Shown: one piece after another, positions 12,050 through 12,073 of the stretch
Position numbering within the stretch: the first letter of the stretch is position 1
How the letters are laid out: every line of letters begins with the position of its first letter
Origin: JBHHYU01 sp046757725
GTDB lineage: Bacteria > Desulfobacterota > Binatia > UBA9968
NCBI GenBank assembly: GCA_046757725.1
Contig: JBHHYU010000090.1
Location: 1-12,073, forward strand
Length of the DNA stretch: 12,073 nt
Direction: 5' to 3'
Notes under the pieces: generated by a model
Seen by the model: the letters and a program-made list of their open reading frames with translations, nothing else
What the model was told of the DNA's origin: nothing
Database searches by the model: none
Made by a program: the position numbers and the translations under genes

Positions 12050-12073
12050 AGATTCACTCCGTGATGCATAGAC

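Overview
The window looks like chromosomal DNA of an uncultured Gram-negative bacterium. Evidence for this is a lipoprotein with a clean lipobox, a second probable lipoprotein or secreted protein, AzlCD-type and DHA2-type inner-membrane transporters, and good Shine-Dalgarno sites at several starts. Gene content (fused MFS/spermidine synthase, phytase-like esterase, YD/RHS debris, several toxin-antitoxin modules) resembles soil or groundwater lineages such as Nitrospirota, NC10 or Desulfobacterota, but nothing seen here fixes the phylum.

Layout. (1) Positions 1-811 hold the C-terminal half of a DHA2-type MFS transporter, cut by the window edge and convergent with a small cupin gene (845-1192, minus). 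(2) Positions 1478-2520 hold azlC and azlD, overlapping genes for a two-component branched-chain amino acid exporter. (3) Positions 2773-3819 encode an exported phytase-like esterase. (4) Positions 3886-8840 on the minus strand hold a compact four-gene run in transcription order: UvrD/Rep helicase, MFS-fused spermidine synthase-like protein, metzincin-type lipoprotein metallopeptidase, and a TrmJ-family RNA methyltransferase. Gene junctions are a 2-nt gap, a 38-nt overlap and a 53-nt gap, so the run is probably one operon. (5) Positions 8841-11260 are an accessory patch: an RHS/YD-repeat gene remnant, a RelE/Phd module, a PIN-toxin/small-antitoxin module, and two diverged copies of a >100-bp direct repeat bracketing the PIN module. 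(6) Positions 11267-12049 (minus) encode a membrane-anchored protein related to putative zinc metallopeptidases, with a degenerate active site.

The accessory patch is the most interesting part. Both toxin-antitoxin modules are toxin-first with overlapping genes. In both, the toxin start lacks a visible Shine-Dalgarno while the antitoxin has a near-perfect one inside the toxin's 3' end. Each module is followed by one copy of the same repeat, which carries a 27-nt identical core with a hairpin. One copy has gained about 31 nt forming a perfect 10-bp inverted repeat. The pattern suggests a repeat-bounded toxin-antitoxin cassette, though one window cannot show whether it moves.
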